A stretch of 64,000 nt of DNA from NCBI RefSeq assembly GCF_040729435.1, contig NZ_CP160398.1, positions 1,736,001 to 1,800,000 on the forward strand, read 5' to 3'. Shown here piece by piece: positions 44,092-53,715 of the stretch; positions within the stretch are counted from its first letter, which is position 1, and the number at the start of each line of letters is the position of its first letter. This DNA is from Pseudomonas sp. HOU2 (GTDB lineage Bacteria; Pseudomonadota; Gammaproteobacteria; Pseudomonadales; Pseudomonadaceae). The notes under the pieces were generated by a model that was given only the letters and a program-made list of their open reading frames with translations, was not told where the DNA came from and did not search any database. The translations under genes were made by a program, and so were the position numbers.

Positions 44092-44610
44092 GTGAGTCAA
44101 TCGCGCTTCAATCACGTCTTCCTCTCTCAGCGCACATCCCTGCTGCGCACGATCGAGCGGATGGTCAACAACCACAGCACCGCCGAAGACCTGTTGCAGG
44201 AGACCTACCTGCGCGTCACGCGGGCGCTGAGCGAGCGCGCCATCGATCACCTTGAACCCTTCGTGTTCCAGACTGCGCGCAATCTGGCGCTCGATCATCT
44301 GCGTGCGCGCAAGATCCATTCACGGACCATGGTCGATGACGTGCCGCAGGACGTGGTGCACAGCGTCGCCGCCCCCGCCAGCAGCGCCGAAGACGCCGCC
44401 CATGCCGAACAGATGCTGGAGCGCCTGAACGTGAGCCTCAGTCAACTCAGCCCCCGCCAGCAGCAGATTTTCATTCTCAGCCGCCTGCACGGGCACAGTT
44501 ATCAGGAAATCGCCGACGAGTTGAACGTCTCGTTGAGCACCGTGCAGAAGGAACTCAAGCTGATCATGTCGATCTGCATCGGTGTCGCCGAGCGTCTGAA
44601 TGGCGATTGA
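44092..44610 (+). CDS. FecI-type ECF sigma factor of heme-uptake module
   Basis: ECF sigma factor of 172 residues. Region 2 is seen in HSTAEDLLQETYLRVTRALS (about residues 28-47) and FQTARNLALDHLRARK (about 59-74), region 4 in LSQLSPRQQQIFILSRLHGH (about 115-134) and SYQEIADELNVSLSTVQKEL. The start is GTG at 44092. It is followed by fecR, a TonB heme-type receptor and heme oxygenase, the layout of P. aeruginosa HxuI-HxuR-HxuA. A Fur box lies upstream, so it should be made under iron starvation and activated when heme binds the receptor. Confidence 0.93.
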   Translation: MSQSRFNHVFLSQRTSLLRTIERMVNNHSTAEDLLQETYLRVTRALSERAIDHLEPFVFQTARNLALDHLRARKIHSRTMVDDVPQDVVHSVAAPASSAEDAAHAEQMLERLNVSLSQLSPRQQQIFILSRLHGHSYQEIADELNVSLSTVQKELKLIMSICIGVAERLNGD

Positions 44611-44734
44611 GGCCGTAAGACTTTTCTCTATGCATCAGCAGTGCCTGCACTGATCATCGGGCTTTGCTACCCTTGCCCGATTTTTACGCTTCACTAAAAA
44701 AACAGCCGTGCACAGACACTGCCGAGGACACACC

Positions 44735-45700
44735 GTGACGGACACCCACCGCTCGCCTTCGCCCGCAACGGCGCAGGACGCTGCAAGCGCAATGGACCAG
44801 GCTCTGGACTGGCTCATCGTGCTCGGCAGTGCGGACGACGAGCAGACCCGGCAGTTTCACGCCTGGCTGGCGGCCGATCCATTGAATGCGGAGGCGTTCG
44901 CCAAGGCTCAGGCGGTCTGGGACGGGCCGCAAGTCGCCCAGTGCGCGCAAAGCCTCGCGGCCAAACCGGCGAAAGTCACCGTTCTCAAGCGGTTGCGTCC
45001 GCACTGGAAACCGTTGGCCACCGCTGCGGTGCTGATTCTGGGCCTGTTCAGTTTCAGCAACCTGCCGATGCGCCTTCAAGCCGATCACCTGACCGTGGTC
45101 GGCGAGCGCCAGCGTCTGCAACTGGAGGATGGCTCCAGGGTGCTGCTCAACACCAACTCGGCGTTCTCCAGCACCATCAACGAACGCCAGAGCGTGGCGC
45201 GGCTGTATCAGGGCGAAGCGTTTTTCGAGGTTGCCGCCAATCGTGGTCAACCGTTGGAAATCGATGCCGGACCGGTACAGGCCAGCGTGCGCGACACCGC
45301 GTTCGCCGTGCGTTATCTGGACGGCGTCGCGCAGGTCAATGTGCAGCGCGGCGATGTCGATCTGCGCGCCACGCACAACGACGCGCGGGTGCGCTTGTCC
45401 GCCGGAGAAAGCATTCGCATCGGTCCCAATGGTTTCGATCATCCGGCCAAACTGGATACCGCCACCGATCTTGCCTGGGTCCAGGGCCGGTTGATTTTCG
45501 AGAACTGTCCGCTCGACAAGGTGCTGGCCGAACTGCGCCGCTACTACCCGGGCTGGATCATCAACACCAACGAGCAGTTGGCCGACGTCAACGTCACCGG
45601 CAATTACCGTCTCGACCAGCCGCTGGACGTCGTGCGTTCCCTCGCTCACATCACCTCGGCGCGCCTGCAGGAATTCCCCGCGCTGGTGATTTTGAACTAA
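44735..45700 (+). CDS. FecR-family anti-sigma factor
   Basis: Inner-membrane regulator of 321 residues that holds the sigma factor inactive until the receptor signals. The cytoplasmic DUF4880 domain is at about residues 20-70 (AMDQALDWLIVLGS), one membrane helix at about 92-108 (LATAAVLILGLFSF), then the periplasmic FecR domain (DGSRVLLNTNSAFSS) and a C-terminal domain contacting the receptor plug (VLAELRRYYPGWIINTN). The GTG at 44735 with GAGGA upstream is preferred over the track start 27 bases earlier. Confidence 0.92.
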   Translation: MTDTHRSPSPATAQDAASAMDQALDWLIVLGSADDEQTRQFHAWLAADPLNAEAFAKAQAVWDGPQVAQCAQSLAAKPAKVTVLKRLRPHWKPLATAAVLILGLFSFSNLPMRLQADHLTVVGERQRLQLEDGSRVLLNTNSAFSSTINERQSVARLYQGEAFFEVAANRGQPLEIDAGPVQASVRDTAFAVRYLDGVAQVNVQRGDVDLRATHNDARVRLSAGESIRIGPNGFDHPAKLDTATDLAWVQGRLIFENCPLDKVLAELRRYYPGWIINTNEQLADVNVTGNYRLDQPLDVVRSLAHITSARLQEFPALVILN

Positions 45701-45710
45701 ATGAGAATTA

Positions 45711-45746
45711 TTTTTACTCGATAGCCGAATCCCGTTCGTCTCGTTA
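45711..45746 (+). promoter_or_regulatory. Candidate ECF promoter of the receptor gene
   Basis: TTTTTAC, 13 bases, then CCCGTTCGTCTCGTTA. The same two blocks with exactly the same 13-base spacing stand before the heme oxygenase gene (48455). The CGTC core is typical of FecI-type -10 elements. Confidence 0.7.
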
Positions 45747-45822
45747 TAGCCAATGCAATTGATTCGCATCTTCTGACGCGAATCAGCACCTATAAAGATT
45801 CGTGCGACACGGAGCGCTATCG

Positions 45823-48408
45823 ATGTCCTCTCGCCTTACCCGCCAGACTGCTACCCCTTCCCGCGTATTGTCGTTGCTGACGGCCGCCATCCTCATGGCC
45901 GGCACCGCACCGCTGATGGCCGCCACCGAACAACCGGCGCGCAACATGGGTGGTTATTCGTTCTCGATCGGCCAGCAACCGCTGGTGTCGGCGCTCAATG
46001 CCTTCACCAGCGTGACCGGCTGGCAGGTCGGCTTGCCGGCAGAACTGGGTCAGGGTGTTTCGTCGCCGGGCGTGCGCGGTTCGCTGCCGCCGGAGAAAGC
46101 CCTGGAGCGCCTGTTGGTGGGGACCAACCTGAGCTTCCGCAAGCTGAGCAACAACAATGTGGTGCTGGAGAAGCGCAGTACCAGCGGCGCACTCAATCTG
46201 GATCAGGTGACCATCAGCGCCACCCGCCAGGAGCAGTCGGTCAATAGCGTTCCGGCCACCGTCACTGTGCAGACCCGCCAGGATCTGGACCGCAACAACG
46301 TCAACACCATCAAGGATCTGGTGCGCTACGAGCCGGGCGTGTCCGTCGGCGGCGCCGGCCAGCGCGGCGGCATCAGCGGCTACAACATTCGCGGCATCGA
46401 CGGCGACCGCATCCTGACGCAGGTTGACGGCGTCGAAGTGCCGGACGGGTTCTTCAACGGCCCGTACGCCAAGACCCAGCGCAATTACGTCGACCCGGAA
46501 ATCGTCAAACGCGTGGAAATCCTCCGTGGCCCGGCCTCGGTGCTGTACGGCAGCAACGCCATCGGCGGCGCCGTCAGTTACTACACCCTCGACCCGGACG
46601 ACATCATCAAGCCCGGCAAAGATGTCGGCGCCCGCCTGAAAACCGGTTACAGCTCCGCCGATGAGAGCTGGCTGAAATCCGCCACCGTCGCCGGCCGTGC
46701 CGAGCAGTTCGATGGCTTGCTGCACTTCAGCCAGCGCGACGGTCACGAAACCGACTCCTACGGCAGCAACAACGGCACCGGCCTGGCGCGCACCGCCGCC
46801 AACCCGGAAGACGTCAAAGCCACCAACGTACTGGCGAAAATCGGCTGGAACTACAACGAAGATTCGCGTCTCGGCCTGACCTACGAAAAGTACAAGGACG
46901 ATCGCGACACCGATCAGAAAAGCGCCTACGGCGGCCCGTACTTCAATGGCGCGCCGACCATCCCCAACAGCATGCTGCCCGGCGGCATGTACCAGTGGCG
47001 CACCGGCAATGACACCATCACCCGCGAGCGTTTCGGCCTGGAGCATAGCTTTGCCCTCGACAGCCTGCTGGCGGATAACGTGAAGTGGAGCCTCAACCAT
47101 CAGGTCGCCAAGACTGACCAGAGCACCGAGGAGTTCTACTACCCGATGACCCGTAAAGTGCTGCGCACTCGCGACACAATCTACGAGGAAAAACAGTGGG
47201 TATTCGATGCGCAACTGGACAAGGCCTTCGCCATCGGTGACACCGATCACGTGCTGACCTACGGCACCACGATCAAGCAGCAGAAGGTCACCGGCTCGCG
47301 CAGCGGCGACGGCAAGTGCCTGGCAGTCGGCCGTGGCTGCACCGCCATCGGCGCCACCAGCGCGGCAGACGTGCTGAAAAAATCCAGCGACTTCCCGGAC
47401 CCGACCATCAACACCTACAGCCTGTTCGCCCAGGATCAGATCAGCTGGAACAAGTGGACCTTCCTCCCGGGCCTGCGCTACGACTACACCCAGCTCAAGC
47501 CGCACATCACCCAGGAATTCCTCAACACCGTGGCCGCCGATGGCAACGGCACGGTCAGCGACGAGAACAAGACCTGGCACAAAGTCTCGCCCAAATTCGG
47601 CCTGACCTACGCCCTGACCGATAACTACACCTGGTACGGCCAGTACGCCGAAGGTTTCCGCACGCCAACCGCCAAAGCGCTGTACGGCCGCTTCGAAAAC
47701 AGCACCACCGGCTACAACGTGGCGCCGAACCCGAACCTCGAACCGGAGAAAAGCAAAAGCTATGAAACCGGTCTGCGCGGCAACTTCGAGCAAGGCTCGT
47801 TCGATGTGGCGGTGTTCTATAACAAGTACCGCGATTTCATCAACGAAGACGCCGTTACTCCCGGCTATGACGAGCTGACCTTCCAGTCGAGCAACATCAA
47901 GCACGCGACCATCAAGGGCGCCGAAGTCAAAGGTCGTCTGAACCTCGATGCGTTCGGCGCGCCGCAAGGCCTCTACACCCAAGGCTCGATCGCTTACGCC
48001 TACGGTCGCAACAACGACACCGGCGAGCCGCTCAACAGCGTCAACCCGCTGACCGGCGTGTTCGGCCTGGGTTACGACCAGGACAACTACGGTGGCCTGC
48101 TGAGCTGGACCGTGGTGAAGAAGAAGGATCGCGTCGACGACACGCAATTCAAGTCGCCGGACGGCGTCAGCAGCCAGTTCAAATCGCCAGGCTTCGGCAT
48201 TCTCGACCTGGCCGGTTATTACAAGGTTACCGATGACGTCACCGTCAGCGGCGGCATTTATAACCTGACCGACAAGAAATACTGGCTGTGGGATGACGTA
48301 CGCGGTTACGACGGTGTGGGCGAGGCTTCGGTCATCAGCCCGGCCAACCTCGACCGCCTGACCCAACCGGGCCGCAACTTCGCGATCAACCTGGTCTGGG
48401 ACATCTGA
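45823..48408 (+). CDS. TonB-dependent heme/hemoprotein receptor with signalling domain
   Basis: Outer-membrane receptor of 861 residues. Signal peptide ends near residue 34 (LMAATEQ). An N-terminal STN signalling domain follows (about 45-115: YSFSIGQQPLVSALNAF), then plug (TVTVQTRQDLDRNNVN, ILRGPASVLYGSNAIGGAVS) and a 22-strand barrel ending FAINLVWDI. The STN domain means it signals to the FecR/sigma pair as well as transporting. The TonB box is DQVTISATR. Heme as ligand is inferred from the following heme oxygenase and from similarity to HxuA-type receptors. A candidate barrel motif for heme is NPNLEPEKS, common in heme receptors. Confidence 0.9.
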   Translation: MSSRLTRQTATPSRVLSLLTAAILMAGTAPLMAATEQPARNMGGYSFSIGQQPLVSALNAFTSVTGWQVGLPAELGQGVSSPGVRGSLPPEKALERLLVGTNLSFRKLSNNNVVLEKRSTSGALNLDQVTISATRQEQSVNSVPATVTVQTRQDLDRNNVNTIKDLVRYEPGVSVGGAGQRGGISGYNIRGIDGDRILTQVDGVEVPDGFFNGPYAKTQRNYVDPEIVKRVEILRGPASVLYGSNAIGGAVSYYTLDPDDIIKPGKDVGARLKTGYSSADESWLKSATVAGRAEQFDGLLHFSQRDGHETDSYGSNNGTGLARTAANPEDVKATNVLAKIGWNYNEDSRLGLTYEKYKDDRDTDQKSAYGGPYFNGAPTIPNSMLPGGMYQWRTGNDTITRERFGLEHSFALDSLLADNVKWSLNHQVAKTDQSTEEFYYPMTRKVLRTRDTIYEEKQWVFDAQLDKAFAIGDTDHVLTYGTTIKQQKVTGSRSGDGKCLAVGRGCTAIGATSAADVLKKSSDFPDPTINTYSLFAQDQISWNKWTFLPGLRYDYTQLKPHITQEFLNTVAADGNGTVSDENKTWHKVSPKFGLTYALTDNYTWYGQYAEGFRTPTAKALYGRFENSTTGYNVAPNPNLEPEKSKSYETGLRGNFEQGSFDVAVFYNKYRDFINEDAVTPGYDELTFQSSNIKHATIKGAEVKGRLNLDAFGAPQGLYTQGSIAYAYGRNNDTGEPLNSVNPLTGVFGLGYDQDNYGGLLSWTVVKKKDRVDDTQFKSPDGVSSQFKSPGFGILDLAGYYKVTDDVTVSGGIYNLTDKKYWLWDDVRGYDGVGEASVISPANLDRLTQPGRNFAINLVWDI

Positions 48409-48417
48409 TCCGCACGG

Positions 48418-48459
48418 CCCTGCGGCGCGCATTGATCTGCGCGTCGCAGGGTTTTTTTT
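48418..48459 (+). terminator. Rho-independent terminator after receptor gene
   Basis: CCCTGCG...CGCAGGG stem with inner pairing of GCGCGC-type bases, followed by eight T. It ends the receptor transcript; the T-run doubles as the upstream block of the next promoter element. Confidence 0.88.
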
Positions 48460-48490
48460 ACGGTTTGGCAGCTGCCCGTTCGTCTCGTTA
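48455..48490 (+). promoter_or_regulatory. Candidate ECF promoter of the heme oxygenase gene
   Basis: TTTTTAC-N13-CCCGTTCGTCTCGTTA, identical in both blocks and spacing to the element before the receptor gene. Immediately after the terminator, so the gene has its own start. Confidence 0.7.
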
Positions 48491-48519
48491 GCAAGCGCCT
48501 CTTTTATCAAGGACCTCCC

Positions 48520-49116
48520 ATGACCACTTCGGAAAAAGCCCTGCGTTCACAACGCCTGAACCAGATCACCCACGAGCCGCACAGCAAACTCGATGCGCTG
48601 GTCAAGGCTCACGCGCCGTTCGAGACCCGCGCCAACTTCGCCCGTTTCGTGGTCGCGCAGTACCTGTTCCAGTCGGAGCTGGTTGACCTCTACAACAACC
48701 CCGAACTGACCGCCATCGTCCCGGATCTGCCGGCCCGTTGCCGCGCTGAAGCGGCCAAGGCCGATCTGGCGGATCTGCACACCGACATCCCGGCACCCGT
48801 GGCCGGCGCGCTGAAAAACCCAAGCAAGGCCCGCGCCCTCGGCTGGATTTTCGTTTCCGAAGGTTCGAAGCTGGGCGCGGCATTCCTGATCAAACGCGCG
48901 GTGGCGCTGGAGCTGAGCGAGACCTTCGGTGCGCGTCACCTGGGCGAGCCTGAAGGTGGCCGTGCCGAAGGCTGGAAAAGCTTCGTGCGCACCCTTGATT
49001 CGCTGCAGTTCACTGCCGAGGAAGAAGCTGAAGTGGAACAAGGCGCAATCGACGCATTCAACCGCTTCACCGTGCTGCTGGAACAGGCTTACGCCATCGA
49101 AGCCGAACCGGCCTGA
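48520..49116 (+). CDS. Biliverdin-producing heme oxygenase
   Basis: Cytoplasmic heme oxygenase of 198 residues, HemO/PigA type, that opens imported heme to release iron and biliverdin. The axial His is expected in HEPHSKLDALVKAH (about residues 18-31), and the distal helix with the family mark GWIFVSEGSKLGAAFLIKRA is at about 107-126. AAGGACC precedes the ATG. It belongs to the sigma/anti-sigma/receptor heme module through its shared promoter. Confidence 0.92.
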   Translation: MTTSEKALRSQRLNQITHEPHSKLDALVKAHAPFETRANFARFVVAQYLFQSELVDLYNNPELTAIVPDLPARCRAEAAKADLADLHTDIPAPVAGALKNPSKARALGWIFVSEGSKLGAAFLIKRAVALELSETFGARHLGEPEGGRAEGWKSFVRTLDSLQFTAEEEAEVEQGAIDAFNRFTVLLEQAYAIEAEPA

Positions 49117-49133
49117 CCCCACACAAATCCCCT

Positions 49134-49211
49134 TGTAGGAGCTGCCGCAGGCTGCGATCTGTTGATCTTGAAAACAACATCAAAAGATCGCAGCCTGCGG
49201 CAGCTCCTACA
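49134..49211. repeat. REP doublet, family B
   Basis: TGTAGGAGCTGCCGCAGGCT..GCGATC and complement, between heme oxygenase and the DUF454 gene. Confidence 0.9.
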
Positions 49212-49269
49212 GGGGAACTGTGTAAGCCTGTAAGATTCCCGTCCCGCTTCAGAAGCAACCGCCGAGCCC

Positions 49270-49662
49270 ATGCCGCAACCCGCCTCCTCTAAACTCGCCC
49301 GCCTGCTGTTCGGCCTGCTGGCCTATGTCAGCCTCGGCATTGGCCTGATCGCCATTGTCGTGCCCGGCCTGCCGACCACCGAGTTCATCCTGCTCGCCGC
49401 CTGGGCCGCGACCCGCAGCTCGCCGCGCCTGAGCGCCTGGCTGGAAAATCATCGACTGTTCGGGCCGATCCTGAGCAACTGGCGCAACGGCAAGATCATC
49501 GCGCGCAAGGCCAAGGTCAGCGCCACCGTCAGCATGCTGCTGTGCGCGACGCTGATGCTGGTGATGCTCGATCACGGCTGGCCGGTGTATCTGGCGATTG
49601 CCGGGATGAGTCTGGGCAATCTGTGGATCTGGTCGCGTCCGGAAACCATCGCCTCCTCCTGA
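49270..49662 (+). CDS. YbaN/DUF454 inner-membrane protein
   Basis: Small membrane protein of 130 residues with three or four hydrophobic segments (LFGLLAYVSLGIGLIAIVVP near residues 13-32; MLLCATLMLVML near 88-99). Family mark: GLPTTEFILLAAWAATRSSP (about 33-52). Function is unknown. It commonly sits near heme or iron genes in pseudomonads, and here it follows heme oxygenase with only a REP doublet between, so a link to heme use is possible. Confidence 0.87.
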   Translation: MPQPASSKLARLLFGLLAYVSLGIGLIAIVVPGLPTTEFILLAAWAATRSSPRLSAWLENHRLFGPILSNWRNGKIIARKAKVSATVSMLLCATLMLVMLDHGWPVYLAIAGMSLGNLWIWSRPETIASS

Positions 49663-50022
49663 CTCACAGATCCCCCTGTGGCGAGGGAGCTTGCTCCCGC
49701 TCGGCGGCGAAGCCGTCGCAAAATTACCGCATACGTTGAGTCGGCAAGAATGCAGGGGAGCGCTGCGCACTCCAGCGGGAGCAAGCTCCCTCGCCACAAC
49801 AGCCTCATCATCTCTTCGGTGTTCATCAGGCTGAAACTTCCCTGTAATTAATCGCCTTTTCAGCACATTCCCCTGCGCAAACGTTTAGCGTCGACCGTTC
49901 GTCGGCAAGCGCCTCATGCGCTGTCGCCGCGCGCCGATGAGCAATGCATGGCGCTGAATGGATTTGGCGAACCGGGTAGTTCATCCCGTGGCCACCTGCT
50001 CATTCATTCACGAGATCGCCCC
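49663..50022. other. 360-base gap before a chemoreceptor gene
   Basis: Holds the family C REP doublet at 49677-49798. Beyond it, CCGTTCGTC at 49895-49903 and GCAAGCGCCTC resemble part of the heme oxygenase promoter region, but lack the TTTTTAC block. No clear sigma-28 promoter is seen for the chemoreceptor. Confidence 0.45.
49677..49798. repeat. REP doublet, family C
   Basis: TGTGGCGAGGGAGCTTGCTC..CCGCT and complement, with a loop divergent from other family C copies. Confidence 0.9.
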
Positions 50023-52161
50023 ATGTTCGACTCTCTCTCCATTCGCCTGAAAATCGTCCTGCTCTCCGGCCTGTGCCTGCTCGGTGTGGTCGCGCTGATC
50101 GTCGGCATGAACATTTACCAGACCAACCAGAACGACGAACTGGTCAGCAACTCCAGCAACCAACTGCTCACTGCCAGTGTGCAGAACCTGTTGCAGGCCA
50201 AAGCCGCCGAGCAAGCAGTGCGGGTGCAGAAGACCTTTGGCGAAAGCCTGACGGTGATCACCGCGCTGGCCGATCAGATCAAGGACATGCGCGCACTGGC
50301 CGCCAAGCGTTCGCTGGACGCCGGTGCCCTGCGTGAAGAGTTGAACCAGAGCCTGAAAACCGCGTTCGAGCGCAACGACAAGGTGCTCGGCATCTGGCTC
50401 GCCTTCGAACCCAACGGCCTTGACGGCAAGGACAGCGAGTTCGTCAACGATGCCGCGCGTCAATCCAACGAAGCCGGGCGCTTTGCGACTTACTGGAGCC
50501 GTGCCGCCGGTTCGGCGCTGAACACGATCATGGTCGAAGAAGATATGACCAAGACCACCCTCAGCGTCAGCGGCACGCCTTACAACAGCTGGTACACCTG
50601 CCCTCGCGACAACAAGCGTACTTGCCTGCTCGATCCGTATGCCGACACCGTGGGTAACAAGGAAATGTTGATGACCACCATTTCCGTGCCGCTGATCGTC
50701 GATGGCAAGGCCATCGGTGTGGTCGGGGTCGACATCGCGCTCGATGCCCTGCAAGCGGCGGCCGTGGAGTCGCAGCGCAACCTGTTCAACAACGCCGGGC
50801 ACATGCTGATCGTCTCCGGCAGCGGCGTGCTCGCTGCCGACAGTTCCGACGCGACCAGGGTCGGCAAAAAGATCAGCGATACCCTCGGCGACGACGGCAA
50901 GGATCTGCTGCAACTGGTCAGCAGCGGCACGCCGAAGATTCTCGAACAGGGCGACCTGATTCGCGCGGTGTATCCGGTCGATCCGATTGGCAATTCGCGG
51001 GCCTGGGGCGTGGTCATCGACCTGCCGAAACAGGTGCTGCTGGCCGACTCGGTCAAGCTGCAAGCGGTGCTCGACGATGCGCAGGAAACCGGTGTGCTCA
51101 CCGCCTTGGCGGTGGCTGCAGTTGCCGGTTTGATTGGCTTGCTGCTGATCTGGCTGACCGCCTCCGGTGTCACCCGCCCGATCAACAATGTCGCCGAGAT
51201 GCTGAAGAACATCGCCAGCGGTGAAGGCGATCTGACCCAGCGCTTGAACTACAGCAAGAAAGATGAACTGGGCGAACTGGTGAACTGGTTCAACCGCTTC
51301 CTCGACAAGCTGCAACCGACCATCGCCCAGATCAAGCAGAGCATCACCGAAGCGCGCGGCACCGCCGATCAGTCTTCGGAAATCGCCCGCCAGACCAGCG
51401 AAGGCATGCAGGTGCAGTTCCGCGAAATCGATCAGGTCGCCACCGCGTCCAACGAAATGAGCGCCACCGCCCACGACGTCGCCAACAGCGCGTCGAACGC
51501 GGCCAACGCCGCCAAGGGTGCCGACCAGTCGGCCAAGGACGGCATGTCGATCATCGAGCGCAGCACCCGCGACATCAATCAACTGGCCGATGAAGTCAGC
51601 AAAGCGGTGACCGAAGTCGAAGCCCTCGCAGTCAACAGCGAGCAGATCGGTTCGGTGCTGGAGGTGATCCGCAGCATCGCTGAACAGACCAACCTGCTGG
51701 CGCTCAACGCCGCCATCGAAGCGGCCCGCGCCGGGGAAAGCGGACGTGGTTTCGCGGTGGTGGCCGACGAGGTGCGCAACCTCGCCAAGCGCACCCAGGA
51801 TTCGGTGGAAGAGATTCGCGTGGTGATCGAACGCATCCAGACCGGCACCCGTGGCGTGGTTGCCACCATGCATTCGAGCCAGACTCAGGCGCACAACAAC
51901 GCCGGGCAGATCCGTCAGGCCGTGGACGCGCTGGGCAAGATCAGCGACGCGGTCACCGTGATCAGCGACATGAACCTGCAGATCGCCAGCGCCGCCGAAC
52001 AGCAGAGCGCCGTGGCCGAAGAGGTCAACCGCAATGTCTCGGCGATTCGCACCGTGACTGAAACGCTGACCGAACAGGCCACTGAATCGGCGGCGATCAG
52101 CAGTCAGCTCAATGCCCTGGCGAGCCAGCAGATGAAGCTGATGGATCAGTTCCGCGTCTGA
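50023..52161 (+). CDS. Methyl-accepting chemotaxis protein, dCache type
   Basis: Membrane chemoreceptor of 712 residues. One membrane helix lies at about residues 10-32 ([20 protein letters not shown]), a large periplasmic ligand domain of about 330 residues with the double-Cache pattern follows ([33 protein letters not shown]), and a second helix at about 362-388. HAMP and the signalling hairpin come next, with tip [20 protein letters not shown] near 550-570. A Cys-rich loop ([17 protein letters not shown]) is unusual. The ligand is unknown. The start at 50023 replaces a longer, leaderless frame. Confidence 0.9.
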   Translation: MFDSLSIRLKIVLLSGLCLLGVVALIVGMNIYQTNQNDELVSNSSNQLLTASVQNLLQAKAAEQAVRVQKTFGESLTVITALADQIKDMRALAAKRSLDAGALREELNQSLKTAFERNDKVLGIWLAFEPNGLDGKDSEFVNDAARQSNEAGRFATYWSRAAGSALNTIMVEEDMTKTTLSVSGTPYNSWYTCPRDNKRTCLLDPYADTVGNKEMLMTTISVPLIVDGKAIGVVGVDIALDALQAAAVESQRNLFNNAGHMLIVSGSGVLAADSSDATRVGKKISDTLGDDGKDLLQLVSSGTPKILEQGDLIRAVYPVDPIGNSRAWGVVIDLPKQVLLADSVKLQAVLDDAQETGVLTALAVAAVAGLIGLLLIWLTASGVTRPINNVAEMLKNIASGEGDLTQRLNYSKKDELGELVNWFNRFLDKLQPTIAQIKQSITEARGTADQSSEIARQTSEGMQVQFREIDQVATASNEMSATAHDVANSASNAANAAKGADQSAKDGMSIIERSTRDINQLADEVSKAVTEVEALAVNSEQIGSVLEVIRSIAEQTNLLALNAAIEAARAGESGRGFAVVADEVRNLAKRTQDSVEEIRVVIERIQTGTRGVVATMHSSQTQAHNNAGQIRQAVDALGKISDAVTVISDMNLQIASAAEQQSAVAEEVNRNVSAIRTVTETLTEQATESAAISSQLNALASQQMKLMDQFRV

Positions 52162-52179
52162 AAATCACCACAGTCCCCT

Positions 52180-52268
52180 TGTGGGAGCTGGCTTGCCAGC
52201 GATGACGGTGAATCAATCAGTACATGAGTGACTGACACACCGCCATCGCTGGCAAGCCAGCTCCCACA
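52180..52268. repeat. REP doublet, family A
   Basis: TTGTGGGAGCTGGCTTGCCA..GCGATG and complement, in the gap after the chemoreceptor. Confidence 0.9.
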
Positions 52269-52352
52269 GGGGGCAGTGTTCGTTGTTCGGGGATTTCATC
52301 TGCCTCGAGATTATTTTGCACTATCATCGCCCTCTCTCCCGGAGGGCCTTCG

Positions 52353-53699
52353 ATGACTGATTTACTCACGTCCATTCAAGCCGCACTCGGCTTGCCCAAC
52401 ACGCCGATTCCGTTCACCGCCAGTGGCGCCCTGCCCTCGGCGTTCGCCGTCAGCGACCTGGCCTGCGCCAGCATCGCCGCTGCCGGTCAGGCCGTCAGCG
52501 AACTGCTCCAGCAACAGACCGGGCGCCTGCCCGCCGTGGAAGTTGATCGGCGTCTGGCCTCGTTCTGGTTCGCCACCTCGTTGCGACCGATCGGCTGGGA
52601 CATCCCGCCGCTGTGGGATCCGATTGCCGGCGACTACGCTACCGAAGACGGCTGGATCCGCCTGCACACCAACGCCCCGCATCACCGCGCCGCCGCTGAA
52701 AGCGTACTCGGTGCCTGCGCCGACCGTGCCGCGATGGCAAAGAAAGTCGCGCAGTGGCGCAGCGCCGATCTGGAACAGGCGGTGGTCGAGGCCAACGGCT
52801 GCGCTGCCGAAATGCGCAGCTGGGCGCAATGGCAGCAGCACCCGCAAGGGTTGGCAGTGAATGCCGAGCCGCTGGTGCATTTCCGCACCGATCAGGACGA
52901 AACACTCAAACCATGGCAAGGCTCGGTGGCGCAACCGCTGGCCGGTCTCAAGGTGCTGGACCTGACCCGCGTGCTCGCCGGTCCCACCGCCAGCCGTTTT
53001 CTCGCTGGCCTCGGTGCCAATGTGCTGCGCATCGATCCGCCAAGCTGGAACGAGCCGGGCGTCATCCCGGACATGACCCTGGGCAAACGCTGCGCGCGAC
53101 TGGATCTGCAGCAGCCGGCCGATCGTGCAGTGTTCGAAAACCTGTTGAAGGACGCCGACATTCTCGTGCACGGCTACCGCGCCGATGCCCTGGAACATCT
53201 CGGTTTTGGCGCCGAACGCCGCCGACAACTGGCGCCGGGTTTGATCGACGTCTGCCTCAACGCCTACGGCTGGAGCGGCCCGTGGCAGAACCGTCGTGGC
53301 TTCGACAGCCTGGTGCAGATGAGCAGCGGCATCGCCGAGGCCGGGCAGCGCTGGAAGCATGCCGATAAACCGACGCCGTTGCCGGTGCAGGGGCTGGATC
53401 ACGGCACCGGGTATTTGATGGCGGCCAGTGCGATACAGCTTCTGACGCAGCGATTGAAGACGGGCCGGGGTGGCTCGGCGCGCTTGTCACTGGCGCGTAC
53501 CGCCAGGCTGTTGATCGAGCAGGGGCCGGGGTCGAACGAGGCGTTGCGGGCTGAAGATGCGCAGGATCAAAAACCGCAGGTGGAGCAGACACCCTGGGGG
53601 CCGGCGCATCGATTACTGGCGCCGGTGACGATCAGCGGGACACCGCTGCACTGGACGTTGCCGGCCAGCGAATTGGGTTCACATCGCCCGTTGTGGTGA
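52353..53699 (+). CDS. CoA-transferase family III (CaiB/BaiF) protein, unusual domain order
   Basis: Protein of 448 residues related to CoA-transferases. The normal family N-terminus (PLAGLKVLDLTRVLAGPTAS) appears only at about residue 195, the catalytic Asp in RRGFDSLVQMSSG at residue 318. The preceding 190 residues look like the back half of a family III unit (DGWIRLHTNAPHHRAAAESV, then a W/H-rich HPQGLAV segment). So the chain reads as C-half followed by N-half, or as two fused partial units. Activity is likely but unproven, since the Asp is kept. It is monocistronic between REP doublets; the substrate is unknown. Confidence 0.8.
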   Translation: MTDLLTSIQAALGLPNTPIPFTASGALPSAFAVSDLACASIAAAGQAVSELLQQQTGRLPAVEVDRRLASFWFATSLRPIGWDIPPLWDPIAGDYATEDGWIRLHTNAPHHRAAAESVLGACADRAAMAKKVAQWRSADLEQAVVEANGCAAEMRSWAQWQQHPQGLAVNAEPLVHFRTDQDETLKPWQGSVAQPLAGLKVLDLTRVLAGPTASRFLAGLGANVLRIDPPSWNEPGVIPDMTLGKRCARLDLQQPADRAVFENLLKDADILVHGYRADALEHLGFGAERRRQLAPGLIDVCLNAYGWSGPWQNRRGFDSLVQMSSGIAEAGQRWKHADKPTPLPVQGLDHGTGYLMAASAIQLLTQRLKTGRGGSARLSLARTARLLIEQGPGSNEALRAEDAQDQKPQVEQTPWGPAHRLLAPVTISGTPLHWTLPASELGSHRPLW

Positions 53700-53715
53700 A
53701 ACCATGGAGGCCTCT

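Noticed and set aside
45817..48510. 897-codon open frame antisense to the TonB receptor gene
   Set aside because: It lies wholly opposite a protein with clear receptor domains and lacks any known motif; high third-position GC keeps the antisense frame open.
49895..49943. Third copy of the heme-module ECF promoter, or a sigma-28 promoter, before the chemoreceptor
   Set aside because: Only CCGTTCGTC matches and the TTTTTAC block is missing; the GCCGATGA-like element is about 21 bases from the nearest -35-like CAAG instead of 15-16.
50008..51894. 628-codon frame antisense to the chemoreceptor
   Set aside because: Shadow of the chemoreceptor gene; composition rich in His, Gln and Arg as in other antisense frames here.
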